From: Novosphingobium sp.
GTDB lineage: Bacteria; Pseudomonadota; Alphaproteobacteria; Sphingomonadales; Sphingomonadaceae
DNA: 50,861 nucleotides
Assembly (NCBI RefSeq): GCF_025351285.1
Contig: NZ_JANXWG010000087.1
Span: 1 to 50,861, forward strand
Direction: 5' to 3'
Shown piece by piece: positions 27,753-37,276 of this stretch. Under the pieces are notes generated by a model. It saw nothing but the letters and a program-made list of their open reading frames with translations, was not told where the DNA came from and made no database searches. The first letter of the stretch is position 1; each line of letters starts with the position of its first letter. The position numbers and the translations under genes were made by a program.

Positions 27753-28706
27753 TCAAGGTTGGCCGGCCAGAGCGGTCGTCGGCGCTCGGGCATCGATGGC
27801 TTCGGCACGTGCGATAAGCCTGCGCGCCAGATCGCGATGGAGCAGTTCGGCGAGTTTGCCCTCGACGCGGAGCACGCCCTTGCCGGCATTCGCGGGGTCG
27901 TCGAAGGCCGCAACAATCGCGCGAGCGTCCGCCAAATCGGTGGCATCGGGCGCGAATACGCGGTTGACCGGTTCGATCTGCGACGGGTGAATCAGCGTTT
28001 TGCCATCGTATCCCAGGTCGCGCGCCTGGACAGCCTCTGCCTCGACCCTGGCGGTGTCCTCGATCGCGTTGCTGACCCCGTCGAGCACCACCAGTCCATG
28101 CGCGCGCGCAGCCATCAGAACATTTACCATGATCGGCACGAACGCGGCGCGGCCGGGCAATTGGGCCATGCCAGTGTCCTTGGCGAGATCGTTCAAGCCC
28201 AGCACGAACGCCGCCAGTCGCGTGCCGGCGGCTGCCGCTGCGATGCGTTCGATCGCCAGCGCGGCCGCCGGAGTTTCGATCATCACCCACAATGCCACGC
28301 GGGGCGCGAAGCCGAGCCGGTCCATGGCCTGCGAAAGCAGCGCGATCTGGTCGGCATGGTCGATCTTGGGGACGAGGATCGCTTCGATCGAAGCTGTGGC
28401 AAGCGCTGCAAGATCGGCTTCGCCGCATGGGCTGGCAATGGCGTTGATCCGCGCGATCATGCGCCGGTGCCCGAATCCACCGGCGGCCAGCTCCTCGATC
28501 AGCACGCCGCGCGCAGTTTCCTTGGCCTCTGGAGCGACCGCGTCTTCCAGGTCCAGGATCAGCGCATCCGCATCGAGCCCGCGCGCCTTGGCGATGGCGC
28601 GGCGGTTGCTGGCGGGCATGTACAGCACTGATCGCAGCGGGCGGGAGTCGGCCATGCGTGCGCCGGCTATGCGTGCATCAGACGGAAGGGTTTCAAGTTG
28701 CGGCAT
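27753..28706 (-). CDS. HpcH/HpaI-family CoA ester lyase (CitE/Mcl-like)
   Basis: The 317-residue protein matches CitE-like and malyl-CoA lyase-like enzymes: SVLYMPASNRRAIAKA, ALILDLEDAVAPEAKE with the acidic metal site, ILVPKIDHADQI, and ALIHPSQIEP-type ending (GKTLIHPSQIE). These cleave or form C-C bonds of 3-hydroxyacyl-CoA esters with Mg2+. The substrate (malyl-, methylmalyl-, citramalyl-CoA) cannot be assigned. The ATG at 28706 overlaps the end of the MFS gene by 14 bases; an internal ATG at 28655 (MADSRPLRSV) is an equally good start. Confidence 0.88.
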   Translation of the reverse strand: MPQLETLPSDARIAGARMADSRPLRSVLYMPASNRRAIAKARGLDADALILDLEDAVAPEAKETARGVLIEELAAGGFGHRRMIARINAIASPCGEADLAALATASIEAILVPKIDHADQIALLSQAMDRLGFAPRVALWVMIETPAAALAIERIAAAAAGTRLAAFVLGLNDLAKDTGMAQLPGRAAFVPIMVNVLMAARAHGLVVLDGVSNAIEDTARVEAEAVQARDLGYDGKTLIHPSQIEPVNRVFAPDATDLADARAIVAAFDDPANAGKGVLRVEGKLAELLHRDLARRLIARAEAIDARAPTTALAGQP

Positions 28707-30039
28707 CGTTGTCCTTTGCGGGGTCTGCGGTTTCGGGCGCGAAGGCCGGATCGATGCGGCCTTCCTCGCGGCGCGGCATCGGGATCACGAACCGCAGCAG
28801 CAGCGTCAGCGCCAGCCAGCCGGCGCCCATGCGGATCGCGACAATCAGGCCGAATCGATCGGCCATCGCCCCCCAGCTATAAGCGCCGATCGCCATCGCC
28901 CCGAACACGATCGCCTGGTAAAGCGACAGGCAGCGGCCCAGAATGGCCTCGGGCGCGCGCAATTGCACCGCGACGTTGAGGCTGGTCATCGTCGCCACGA
29001 AGCCGCCGCCGGCCAGGAACATGGCCGGGATTGCCAGGGCCAGGTTGTGCGCTTCGGCGAGCAGCAGTTGCCCCGACAGGAAGGCGGCAGTGGCCCAGGT
29101 CACCACCCATTCGGCGCCGTGGCGCCGGCGCAGTGCGCCGATGAACAGCGCGGTGATGATCGAACCGATCCCGAACGCGCCGAGCATCACCCCGTACCCC
29201 ACCGCCGAACTGTGCAACTGGTCGCGCGCGATGCCCGGCATCAGCGCCTGGCAGGCGATCGCACCGAAGCCGAACGCCGCGCCGCGCAGCAATACGCGCC
29301 GGATCGGACCCGAACGCGCGCAGAAATTCACCCCCACCATAATCGAGCGCAGCATCGGTTGCGGCGTCGGCCGGATCGTTTCGGGGTGCCAGCGCAGCAG
29401 CACCACCACCATGCCGACATAGCTGATCGCGTTGACCGCGAAGGCCAGGCTGGGGTTCCAGATCGAAATGATCAGCCCGCCCAGCGCGGGGCCGACGCTG
29501 CGCGCCAGATTGAAGGCAATGGCATTGAGCGAGATCGCTTGCGGCAGATCGCGATTGCCGACCTGCAGCCGCACCGATGCCTGCCAGGCCGGACCGTTGA
29601 GCGCGGTGCCCATGCCCACGGCGAGCGTCATCCCCAGCAGCAGATATGGTCCGACCAGCCCTTGCCAGGCCAGCACCGCCAGGATCGCGGACACCACCAG
29701 CATCATGCTTTGGGCCGCAATCATCACGCGGCGTCGATCGTAGTTATCGGCGATCGCACCCGCGAACAGCCCGAGCAGCATCACAGGAACGGTGTTCGAC
29801 GCCTGCACGAGCGCAATAAGCCGGTGTTGCGGGGTCAGCTCGGTCATCAGCCAGGCCGCGCCGACGGCCTGGATCATCGATCCGACGTTGGATGCCAGAT
29901 TGGCGATCCAGATTGCGCGGAATGCGGGGTAATTGAAGGGCGCCAATGCGCCACCCGGCGCAAGCGGCCCCGATTGGGTCCCGGATTCGGGCCTTGCCTC
30001 GGGAACCGGGGCGGCGCGGGTGGGATCGGCAAGCGGCAT
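28693..30039 (-). CDS. MFS exporter, MFS_3/enterobactin-exporter-like
   Basis: The 448-residue inner-membrane protein has about twelve hydrophobic segments. It shows FRAIWIANLASNVGSMIQAVGAAWLM near the N-terminus and AGAIADNYDRRRVMIAAQ, the MFS loop 2-3 motif D-R-x-G/R-R variant. The pattern fits the MFS_3 group, which includes siderophore and drug exporters. The ATG at 30039 is used; the frame is open to a TTG at 30099, but no ribosome-binding site supports it. It overlaps the CoA-lyase start by 14 bases. Confidence 0.88.
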   Translation of the reverse strand: MPLADPTRAAPVPEARPESGTQSGPLAPGGALAPFNYPAFRAIWIANLASNVGSMIQAVGAAWLMTELTPQHRLIALVQASNTVPVMLLGLFAGAIADNYDRRRVMIAAQSMMLVVSAILAVLAWQGLVGPYLLLGMTLAVGMGTALNGPAWQASVRLQVGNRDLPQAISLNAIAFNLARSVGPALGGLIISIWNPSLAFAVNAISYVGMVVVLLRWHPETIRPTPQPMLRSIMVGVNFCARSGPIRRVLLRGAAFGFGAIACQALMPGIARDQLHSSAVGYGVMLGAFGIGSIITALFIGALRRRHGAEWVVTWATAAFLSGQLLLAEAHNLALAIPAMFLAGGGFVATMTSLNVAVQLRAPEAILGRCLSLYQAIVFGAMAIGAYSWGAMADRFGLIVAIRMGAGWLALTLLLRFVIPMPRREEGRIDPAFAPETADPAKDNDAAT

Positions 30040-30168
30040 TGCTGACCGGTTAGGTGCTGGCGGGTCGCTCGGCAAGCGCGGCACGCCGCAATCTGGCAAA
30101 GCCGAAGTCGATGTGGTCGGACCGGGCAGCCGAAAGGCGCGCCCGGTCCGTTTTCGTCGTGTGTCCGA

Positions 30169-30558
30169 TCAGTCGAGCATGCTCGCGGGAACCTTGCCGC
30201 CGTTTGCAGCCAGTTGCTGCATCGTTGCCTTATGCAGCCAAATGTTCATTTCGGCCGAACCGTCGAGATCGCCGGCGTAGCCCAGCTCCTGCGCCAGCTC
30301 CTTGCGGTTGGCGAGGCTCGATTCGATGCCGACCAGCTTCATCAGATCGACGATCGACGTCTGCCAGTTCAAATCATCTGCGCCGTCCATCGAAGCGAGC
30401 GAAGCTTCGACATCGACTTCGGTTTCAGCAACAGGCGCCGGGGCGGCTTCGGGCGCAGGAGCTGCGTCTGCTGCGGCAGCCGGCGCCGCGTCGGCTGCAG
30501 GTTGCGCCGCGGCGGCGTGACCGAAAATCTTGTCCTTGATTGCGCTGAAGATCGACAT
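30169..30558 (-). CDS. DUF3597-domain protein
   Basis: The 129-residue protein begins MSIFSAIKDKIFGHAAAAQP. A low-complexity Ala/Pro/Glu linker (20-50) follows, then the DUF3597 domain (about 55-129): DLNWQTSIVDLMKLVGIESSL, RKELAQELGYAGD, MNIWLHKATMQQLAANGGK. The fold is small and helical, and the function is unknown. From general knowledge, family members resemble periplasmic LysM-associated proteins but no LysM is seen here. The start is fixed by the MSIFSxIKxKIF consensus. Confidence 0.85.
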   Translation of the reverse strand: MSIFSAIKDKIFGHAAAAQPAADAAPAAAADAAPAPEAAPAPVAETEVDVEASLASMDGADDLNWQTSIVDLMKLVGIESSLANRKELAQELGYAGDLDGSAEMNIWLHKATMQQLAANGGKVPASMLD

Positions 30559-30682
30559 GGCGACTGGCTCCTCTTTGTGTTTCTGCCGCATTGGCGGCGA
30601 CTCGTTGTAGCCATGACGAGCTAGCACGCGGCAACCGGTTGTCCCAGACCGCAACATGCCCGAAAATCGTCACGCCGCGTCG

Positions 30683-31216
30683 TCAATGGTTTTCGCTACC
30701 CCAGGCGGACAGCATCGGATCAGTGCGTACTACGTGCCGGCGCATGGAAGCGCGCGCCAAACGTTCGACTTCAACCTTGCGCCGCGAGGCCGCCAGCGGC
30801 AGCGATGCGGCCGAGCGCAGGATTTCAGCATCGTACCCGTCGGCAACGATCAATCCGCAGACGTCGGGGAGGAAAGCTTCGGTTTGCATGCAGGCGCGGT
30901 CGAGATGTGGCGCGAGGCCCCAATAAAACCGGTCGCAAAACTCCAGATAATCGGTCCACTTGGTATCGCCAAACAAGTCTGCGCGAGCGACCTTGATCTC
31001 GACAATGACGATGCGCCCTTTGGCGTCGACGCCCATGATGTCGGCCCGGCGGCCGCCACGAAGCGGCATTTCGGTAAGGCACCAGATGTCGTTCCGCGCG
31101 AACAATCGCAGAACTCCACGCGATACATGCGCTGCCGCAACCAACGACGAACCCATTCCGTCAAGTTTGCAAGACTGCTCGGGGCTGCCAACAATGTGCG
31201 CAAGCGAATCGACCAT
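30683..31216 (-). CDS. mmcB: MmcB-family DNA repair nuclease
   Basis: The 177-residue protein has the PD-(D/E)XK arrangement of MmcB: D59 in RRADIMGVD, then E73 and K75 in IVIVEIKVARADLFGDTKW, followed by DYLEFCDRFYWGLAPH. In Caulobacter MmcB belongs to the mitomycin C-inducible, SOS-linked repair set. ATG 31216 is used; an internal ATG at 31156 (MGSSLVAAAH) also fits the family start. No LexA-type operator (GTTC-N7-GTTC) is obvious upstream. Confidence 0.88.
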   Translation of the reverse strand: MVDSLAHIVGSPEQSCKLDGMGSSLVAAAHVSRGVLRLFARNDIWCLTEMPLRGGRRADIMGVDAKGRIVIVEIKVARADLFGDTKWTDYLEFCDRFYWGLAPHLDRACMQTEAFLPDVCGLIVADGYDAEILRSAASLPLAASRRKVEVERLARASMRRHVVRTDPMLSAWGSENH

Positions 31217-31285
31217 CGGACGAACTTAGGAACATAACACGAACGTCGCAATGGATTTCGCGCACCGTGGCCGAAGATCGAACAG

Positions 31286-31702
31286 TCAGGCCCGTCGCCG
31301 AATACCAAGGGGAGGAACCAGATCCAGGAGTGCCGCGCGTGCGGCATGGAATTCGCGCCATAACACCAGCGCCGCCGGCGCCGCGCTCAGTCCGCGCGCG
31401 TGAACCGCGAGCAGGGCCGCAAGGCCCGGCTCCATCATGGCGGCAAGATCGTCGATGCCTTGTTCGGCCAGCGACTGGCGCCAGCCGCCGACATCGCGCA
31501 TGATCGCGGGGTAGTTGCGCAATTCGGGCGTGCGTGCCTCCGGAACAATTCCCGCCAGCTTGCACACCAGCGCCGCGGCGTCATTGAGCGCAGCCCAACG
31601 CATGCTGAGCGCGCTCGATGCAGCCTGCCCGAATTCGGCCCGCCCCGATCCGGGAAAGTTGCTGGCAGCCGGCCCGGCAGAAGGGGGTGTTGCGCTGTTC
31701 AT
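31286..31702 (-). CDS. Hypothetical protein, helical, 138 residues
   Basis: I do not recognise this protein. It has an N-terminal Pro/Ser/Gly-rich tail (1-30) and then three to four probable helices rich in Ala and Leu: WAALNDAAALVCKLAGIVPE, GWRQSLAEQGIDDLAAMM, ARGLSAAPAALVLWREFHAA. It has no signal peptide, no membrane segment and one cysteine. It lies upstream of mmcB on the same strand, 69 bases away, and just before the tRNA-Arg gene on the opposite strand. The frame and local composition are normal for a chromosomal gene. Confidence 0.6.
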   Translation of the reverse strand: MNSATPPSAGPAASNFPGSGRAEFGQAASSALSMRWAALNDAAALVCKLAGIVPEARTPELRNYPAIMRDVGGWRQSLAEQGIDDLAAMMEPGLAALLAVHARGLSAAPAALVLWREFHAARAALLDLVPPLGIRRRA

Positions 31703-31824
31703 GACCAGTCATGGAAGTAACATCGCATAGCCTACCAAATCGCTAAAGCGACGCGCTTTGACCGCGCCTTCAAGAAAACTTCTGGCAAGGCACGATTGGC
31801 GCTGCTAGTTGCCGGCTCGCTTCG

Positions 31825-31901
<77 letters not shown>

Positions 31902-32092
31902 GCCGTTTGCGGCAATGACGAAGCGCCAGCCAGCCCCGACGATCTTTGCGAAAATTCCATCCCAATTTGGCCGGGAATGCGGTCACGTGTCAGGCCAACA
32001 TGCGCAAGCGTTGTTCCTCAACGGCCATATTGGTGCTTTCATGGCGGCCGGCGAGAAGCGTCGCCGTCAGGTCCAACGAGCGGAGAGCGCGG

Positions 32093-33664
32093 GTGAAATC
32101 ATTATTCTGGTTGCTGGCGGTCGGCAGCGCGCTCGCTAGCGGAACGGCACACGCCTACGACCTGGTTGAGAAGTCGATAAGCGAATTACGAGCAGACCTT
32201 GATGCCGGGCGCGTGACATCGGCAGAATTGGTCCGGCTTTACGAAGCGCGCATCACGGCGCTCAACCCGCAGCTTCATACGGTGATCGCGATCAACCCGC
32301 AGGCGTTAGACCAGGCGCGCGCCGCCGATGCTGCGCGCAAGGCTCGCAGGGCCCAGGGCGCGCTTGCGGGCATACCTGTTCTTATCAAGGACAACATCGA
32401 AAGCGCCGATCCGATGGCCACGACCGCGGGCAGCCTTGCGCTTTCCGGCAATGTCACCGGGCGCGATGCGCCGCTGGTTGTGCGGTTGCGTGCGGCGGGC
32501 GCAATCATCCTGGGCAAGACCAACTTGTCCGAATGGGCCAACATCCGCTCCAGCCATTCGATCAGCGGCTGGAGTGCCGCCGGTGGACAGGCGCGCAATC
32601 CATACGCGCTCGATCGCAACACCTGCGGATCGAGCGCTGGATCGGGCGTGGCCGGGGCAGCCAGCCTCGCGGCCGCAACGGTCGGTACCGAAACCGACGG
32701 GTCGGTCACGTGTCCCTCGGCGATCAACGGCCTCGTCGGGCTGAAGCCTACGGTCGGTCTCGTGTCGCGCACCCGCGTCGTTCCGATCAGCCACAGTCAG
32801 GACACCCCCGGACCGATGGCGCGCAGCGTGACCGACGCCGCAATCCTGCTCGGCGCCATGGCGGGCAGCGACCCCGCCGATCCGGCCACCGCGCGCGCAG
32901 ACAGCATGGGCAAGGACTTCACCAGCGGCCTCAGGCCCGATGCGCTCAAGGGGGTGCGGATCGGCGTCATGCGCTTTGCCGCCGGCTTCCACCCCGAAAC
33001 CGAAACGGTGTTCGAACAAGCGCTCGCCGCTCTGACAGCTGCCGGCGCAACGCTGGTCGACATCAAGACATTTCCTGGCCGCCGCGAGCTGGGGCCGAAA
33101 GAACACATCGTGCTGATGACAGAGCTCAAGGCCGATCTGAACACCTATCTCGCCTCGACCGACCCCGCCAAAGTGCCCAGCCGTACCCTGGCCGACGTGA
33201 TCGCCTTCGACAGCGCGAATGCGACCCGCGAAATGCCGCTGTTCGGGCAGGAACTGTTCCTCGAAGCCGAGAAGACCGGTGGGCTGGCGGACCCGGATTA
33301 CTTGAAGGCCGCAGCCGAAGCCAAACGCGGCGCCGGCCCCGACGGGATCGACAAGCTGCTGGCCGAAAACACCGTATCGGCGCTGGTCGCCCCGACGCTG
33401 GGGCCGGCATGGCTGATCGATCCCGTGCTCAAGGACAATTTTGCCGGCGGCGGCGCAGGCAGCCCGGCGGCGATTGCCGGCTACCCGCACCTCACCGTGC
33501 CGATGGGGCTGGTGAATGGCTTGCCCGTCGGCTTGTCGTTCATCGGCACGGCATGGAGCGACGCCCGGCTGCTGGCTTATGGCTATGCATTCGAACAGGC
33601 CACTCACGCGCGTCGGCCCCCGCGCTATCTGTCTTCGGTGGACATGGCGGAGGCGAAACCATGA
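32093..33664 (+). CDS. Exported amidase-signature hydrolase
   Basis: Hydrolyses C-N amide bonds with a Ser-cisSer-Lys triad. The 523-residue protein opens with a signal peptide (LFWLLAVGSALASGTAHA, cut near residue 21). The triad is visible: Lys99 in IPVLIKDNI, cis-Ser 180/181 in TCGSSAGSG, and nucleophile Ser204 in TETDGSVTCPS. The GTG at 32093 with GGAG 8 bases upstream gives a clean signal peptide and is preferred over longer frames from 31946. The substrate is unknown; the downstream gene, coupled by ATGA, is also exported and acts on amides, so periplasmic amide degradation is likely. Confidence 0.9.
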   Translation: MKSLFWLLAVGSALASGTAHAYDLVEKSISELRADLDAGRVTSAELVRLYEARITALNPQLHTVIAINPQALDQARAADAARKARRAQGALAGIPVLIKDNIESADPMATTAGSLALSGNVTGRDAPLVVRLRAAGAIILGKTNLSEWANIRSSHSISGWSAAGGQARNPYALDRNTCGSSAGSGVAGAASLAAATVGTETDGSVTCPSAINGLVGLKPTVGLVSRTRVVPISHSQDTPGPMARSVTDAAILLGAMAGSDPADPATARADSMGKDFTSGLRPDALKGVRIGVMRFAAGFHPETETVFEQALAALTAAGATLVDIKTFPGRRELGPKEHIVLMTELKADLNTYLASTDPAKVPSRTLADVIAFDSANATREMPLFGQELFLEAEKTGGLADPDYLKAAAEAKRGAGPDGIDKLLAENTVSALVAPTLGPAWLIDPVLKDNFAGGGAGSPAAIAGYPHLTVPMGLVNGLPVGLSFIGTAWSDARLLAYGYAFEQATHARRPPRYLSSVDMAEAKP

Positions 33665-34677
33665 TCGCGCGACTGATCCTGCTGGCTGTGCTGGCGGTTG
33701 CCCCGCCTGCGACCGCGAAGACTTACGAACTCCAGGCCACGCCGCAAACGGTGGCGTGGGGGCATTACGACGCCACCGACAAACCGGCGCTGACGATCCA
33801 GTCGGGCGATACGGTGGTGATCCACACGCTGTTGACCAGCAGCCCGACCCGGCTCGAGAAGGCAGGCGTGGCGCCGCAGGATGTCGAGCCGGCGTTGCGC
33901 GAGGTCTATGATGGCGTGCCCGCTGCTGCACGCGGGCCGGGCGGCCATATCCTGACCGGCCCGATCGCGATCGAAGGCGCCGAGCCGGGGGATACTCTCG
34001 AGGTGCGCATCCACAAGATCGATCTGGCGATCCCCTATGCCTACAACGCCTTCGGGGTCGGCACCGGTTTCCTGACCGACGACTTCCCCTATTCGCGGAT
34101 CCGCATCATCCCCCTCGACCGGACGCGAATGGTTGCGAACTTCGCATCGGACATCGAAATACCGCTCCACCCGTTCTTCGGCAGCATGGGCGTGGCACCG
34201 CCGCCGGGCTTCGGCCGTTATGATTCGGCGCCGCCCAATATCAACGGCGGCAACATGGACGACAAGGCGCTGGTCGCGGGATCGACGCTGTTCCTGCCGG
34301 TCCATGCGGTTGGCGCGCTGTTCCAGGCGGGCGATGGGCACGCCGCGCAAGGCAACGGCGAAGTCGATATCACCGCGCTCGAAACCTCGTTGACCGGCAC
34401 GTTCGAGTTCATCCTGCACAAGGGCATGAAGTCACCATACCCCCGCGCGGAAACCCCAGACGCCTATATCGCAATGGGTTTCGACGACGATCTCAGCAAC
34501 GCCACGCGCAAGGCGCTGCGCAACATGCTCGATTTTCTGGTGACCGCGAAGGGCATGACCCGCGATGATGCCTATATGCTGATGAGCGTGGCCGGCGATG
34601 TCGAAGTCACCGAACTGGTCGACCGCAACAAGGGCGTCCACGTCGTCATCAATAAAGCCCTGTTCAAGCCGCGTTGA
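33661..34677 (+). CDS. Acetamidase/formamidase-family protein, exported
   Basis: The 338-residue protein starts with a signal peptide (1-19, MIARLILLAVLAVAPPATA) and matches the acetamidase/formamidase family. Blocks seen are VAWGHYDATDKPALTIQSGDT, the long PGGHILTGPIAIEGAEPGDTL region, NGGNMDDKALVAGSTLFLPV and MLMSVAGDVEVTELVD. Most described members are cytoplasmic, so export is unusual. Family enzymes release ammonia from short amides. The ATG overlaps the amidase stop by 4 bases. It converges on the next amidase with a 14-base overlap of coding ends. Confidence 0.88.
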   Translation: MIARLILLAVLAVAPPATAKTYELQATPQTVAWGHYDATDKPALTIQSGDTVVIHTLLTSSPTRLEKAGVAPQDVEPALREVYDGVPAAARGPGGHILTGPIAIEGAEPGDTLEVRIHKIDLAIPYAYNAFGVGTGFLTDDFPYSRIRIIPLDRTRMVANFASDIEIPLHPFFGSMGVAPPPGFGRYDSAPPNINGGNMDDKALVAGSTLFLPVHAVGALFQAGDGHAAQGNGEVDITALETSLTGTFEFILHKGMKSPYPRAETPDAYIAMGFDDDLSNATRKALRNMLDFLVTAKGMTRDDAYMLMSVAGDVEVTELVDRNKGVHVVINKALFKPR

Positions 34678-36097
34678 TCCAGTCTGGCGCGAGCAGGGGG
34701 CCGAGCAAAGCTTCGATCGCCAGCCCGATCCCCAGCAGCGCGCGATCGCTGCCTCCTGGTCCATCGAGCTCGATCGCAACCGGCAGGCCATCGGCGAGGC
34801 CGGCAGGCAGCACCAGCCCTGGCAATCCGGCGGTGCTGCCCGGTGCGATGTTGCGCCCCATCGCGGTCGCAAACGGCACGTCTGCATCGCCGATCCGCAA
34901 CAGGCTATCGCCGCCGATCGGTGTTGCCGGCACCATCGTGGCGGGCAGCAGCATGGCATCGATCCGGTTCTCGGCGAACCACGCCGCCAGCCTGGCCCGA
35001 AGCGCGGGCAAATGTTCGGTGATCGCGGCGGTGTAGTAGGCATCGGGGATCGCAGCCGGCGCACCCGGCACGGCAAAGGCATCGAGCACCGACTTCACGT
35101 CGGGGCTGACTTCGGCATGGAGCGCCTTGAAGCCGATGGTTGCGCCCGAGGACGCCAGCCATGCCGTCAGCGACGGCACGACGTCATGGATCTGCACGGG
35201 CATCGTGATCGCGGAGATCAGCGCATCCAGCCCCGGAAGATCGGCCCGGACGATCGTGGCGCCCGCACGGGCCAGTCGCTGGATGGTGCCTTCGACCACC
35301 GCCGCCAAAGCCGGATCGAGTCCCGCAAAATAGTAATCGGGCGCGATGCCCAGCCTCAGGCTTTCGATCGACGGGACCGCTACCGGCGCAGTTTCGCCGC
35401 TGATCACGCCATCGAACAGCACCAGATCGGATACGCAACGGGCATGCGGCCCGACCTGGTCGAATTCGCCGCTGATCGGCGCGCAGCCATCGCTGGGATA
35501 GCGTCCGGTGGTGGGCCGGAAACCGGTGATCCCGCACAGCGCCGCGGGCACGCGGATCGAGCCTTGGGTGTCCTCGGCCAGCCCCAGCGGCGCCATGCCG
35601 GCCGCCACCGCCGCCGCGGTGCCGCCGCTGCTGCCGCCCGGTATCCGCGCCAAATCCCACGGATTGCGCACCGCGCCATAAGCCATGTTGCTGCTCGTCC
35701 AGCCGAGCGACAGTTCGTGCAGGTTGGTCTTGCCCAGCACGATCGCCCCCGCCGTGCGCAACCGTGCGACCACCGAGGCAACGGCGGCCGGGCGGAAATG
35801 CCGCAAGGCGGAGGTTCCGGCGGTGGTTGGCAAGTCGGCGGTGTTGATGCTGTCCTTGATCGGCATCGGCAGGCCATGCAGCGGGCCCAGCACTTCGCCC
35901 GCTGCCCGCCGCGCATCGGCAGCGCGAGCTTGCGCGCGCACCGCTTCGGGATCGAGCGTTATGAACGCGTTGAGCTCCGCCCCCGCAGCGCAGCGCGCCA
36001 GCAAGGCTTCGGCGTAAGCCAGCGCGGTCATGCGCCCGTCGCGCATTGCGGAGACGGCTTCGCCGGCCGAAAGTGCGATCATGCCCTGCGCTACCAT
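34664..36097 (-). CDS. Amidase-signature hydrolase (indoleacetamide hydrolase-like)
   Basis: The 477-residue cytoplasmic amidase. The triad motifs are GLPMPIKDSINTAD (Lys), IPGGSSGGTAAAV (cis-Ser) and EDTQGSIRVPAALCG (Ser nucleophile). The CG after the Ser and the N-terminal AEALLARCAAGAELNAFI opening resemble the indoleacetamide-hydrolase/glutamyl-tRNA-amidotransferase-A-like group, but GatA is unlikely because GatB/GatC are absent nearby. The start at 36097 (MVAQGMIALSAG) is chosen; the frame upstream to 36217 looks non-coding. No signal peptide, unlike the amidase on the other strand. Confidence 0.88.
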   Translation of the reverse strand: MVAQGMIALSAGEAVSAMRDGRMTALAYAEALLARCAAGAELNAFITLDPEAVRAQARAADARRAAGEVLGPLHGLPMPIKDSINTADLPTTAGTSALRHFRPAAVASVVARLRTAGAIVLGKTNLHELSLGWTSSNMAYGAVRNPWDLARIPGGSSGGTAAAVAAGMAPLGLAEDTQGSIRVPAALCGITGFRPTTGRYPSDGCAPISGEFDQVGPHARCVSDLVLFDGVISGETAPVAVPSIESLRLGIAPDYYFAGLDPALAAVVEGTIQRLARAGATIVRADLPGLDALISAITMPVQIHDVVPSLTAWLASSGATIGFKALHAEVSPDVKSVLDAFAVPGAPAAIPDAYYTAAITEHLPALRARLAAWFAENRIDAMLLPATMVPATPIGGDSLLRIGDADVPFATAMGRNIAPGSTAGLPGLVLPAGLADGLPVAIELDGPGGSDRALLGIGLAIEALLGPLLAPDWINAA

Positions 36098-36113
36098 CGA
36101 GGCTGCTCCTGCT

Positions 36114-37100
36114 TTATTCGCCGACCGGTTGCGGCGTGCGTTTCCGGCCGGCCAATTCGTCGGCCATGAACCGCAGTTCGAGCGGGGCGAAGTGCGCAAA
36201 CGCGGTCCAGTCGCCATGCTTGCGCGTCAGTTCGGGCATTGCAGCCTGAACCAGCGCATCGCCCGACAGGCCTTTCGCGTGGGCGCTTCGGACGATCGCT
36301 CTCAAGTCGTCGAGATAGTCTGCAAAGTCGGCCAGGTCCTTGGCTGTAGCGATGCCGCCATGCCCTGGAACGAACGTCGTTTGAGCTGCCTGAGGACCGC
36401 TTCCCAGGCCGCGCACCGTCTGGATCCAGGTGGCGACGGTGCCGTCGATGATGTTGGGCGAGACGTGGCGCCAGACGATATCGCCGCAGAACACCACGTC
36501 GGCATCGGGCACCGAAACCACCAGATCGCCGCCGGTATGGCCGTGCACCGTCCGTACAACAACCTTGCGCTGGCCCAGCCACACGGTCAGGTCCTTGTCG
36601 GTGGTCAGGTCGGGCAAGGCCAGCGCCGCGACACGGTCCTTCATGGCCGGCGTGATCCGGTCGCCGAACAAGTGCAGGTTCTCCGTCCGCACCCAGCCGC
36701 GCACGTTGCGGTGCGCGATCACCACCGCGCCGGCCTGCTGCAACACCGCATCGCCGCCGACGTGATCGATGTGGTAATGCGTGTTGACGACGTAGCGGAT
36801 CGGCTTGGGCGTCAGCTTGCGGATTTCGGCGATCAGCGCGCGGGTGGCCTCGGGATCGAAGAAGCTGTCTACTACAAGCACGCCATCGTCACCGATCACG
36901 AAACCGGCGTTGGAACCCGATTTGCCGCCGGGCCCGTCGATCGCACTGTAGACGCCGGGCGCGATCATCGTCAGTTCGAACGGCAGCGCTGCGGGTTGGG
37001 AGCTTGCGATGGCGGGGCACGCCGCGAATCCGGGCCCGGCGATCAGCACAATCGCCGCCCGTAGAAACCGCCGATTCGCGTGTTTGATTGCGGTCCGCAT
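36114..37100 (-). CDS. Exported MBL-fold metallo-hydrolase
   Basis: The 328-residue protein has a signal peptide (about 10-33, AAIVLIAGPGFAACPAIAS) and a metallo-beta-lactamase fold. The zinc motif is NTHYHIDHVGGD (HxHxDH), followed by the His in VRTVHGHTGGDLVV, the Asp in VVFCGDIVWRHVSPN and the His in FVPGHGG. The layout with HxHxDH, VHGHTGGD and PGHG suits the quinoprotein-relay-system or cyclase-type periplasmic MBL group. Substrate unknown. It is on the same strand as the amidase, 16 bases upstream, and may be co-transcribed. The start at 37100 is set by the signal peptide. Confidence 0.88.
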   Translation of the reverse strand: MRTAIKHANRRFLRAAIVLIAGPGFAACPAIASSQPAALPFELTMIAPGVYSAIDGPGGKSGSNAGFVIGDDGVLVVDSFFDPEATRALIAEIRKLTPKPIRYVVNTHYHIDHVGGDAVLQQAGAVVIAHRNVRGWVRTENLHLFGDRITPAMKDRVAALALPDLTTDKDLTVWLGQRKVVVRTVHGHTGGDLVVSVPDADVVFCGDIVWRHVSPNIIDGTVATWIQTVRGLGSGPQAAQTTFVPGHGGIATAKDLADFADYLDDLRAIVRSAHAKGLSGDALVQAAMPELTRKHGDWTAFAHFAPLELRFMADELAGRKRTPQPVGE

Positions 37101-37276
37101 GGTGCTGGTTCTCCCGTTTGTCTGCGCACCGTCGCATATCAGGTTTTTGCGGATTGGCTCCAGAGCGTTGGCGGCTTGCGCCGTTCGCGATCGCATCATA
37201 AGTTCAGCCCAGGAACCCTGCGGGCGGATCGGCGAAACGATCGAACGCTTATGGGCTGGAGCGCGCCCGGGGACCA

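Noticed and set aside
31741..31824. Promoter for tRNA-Arg (TTGACC at about 31758)
   Set aside because: No acceptable -10 at 16-18 bases; only a short AAAGCG/CGCTTT hairpin overlaps it.
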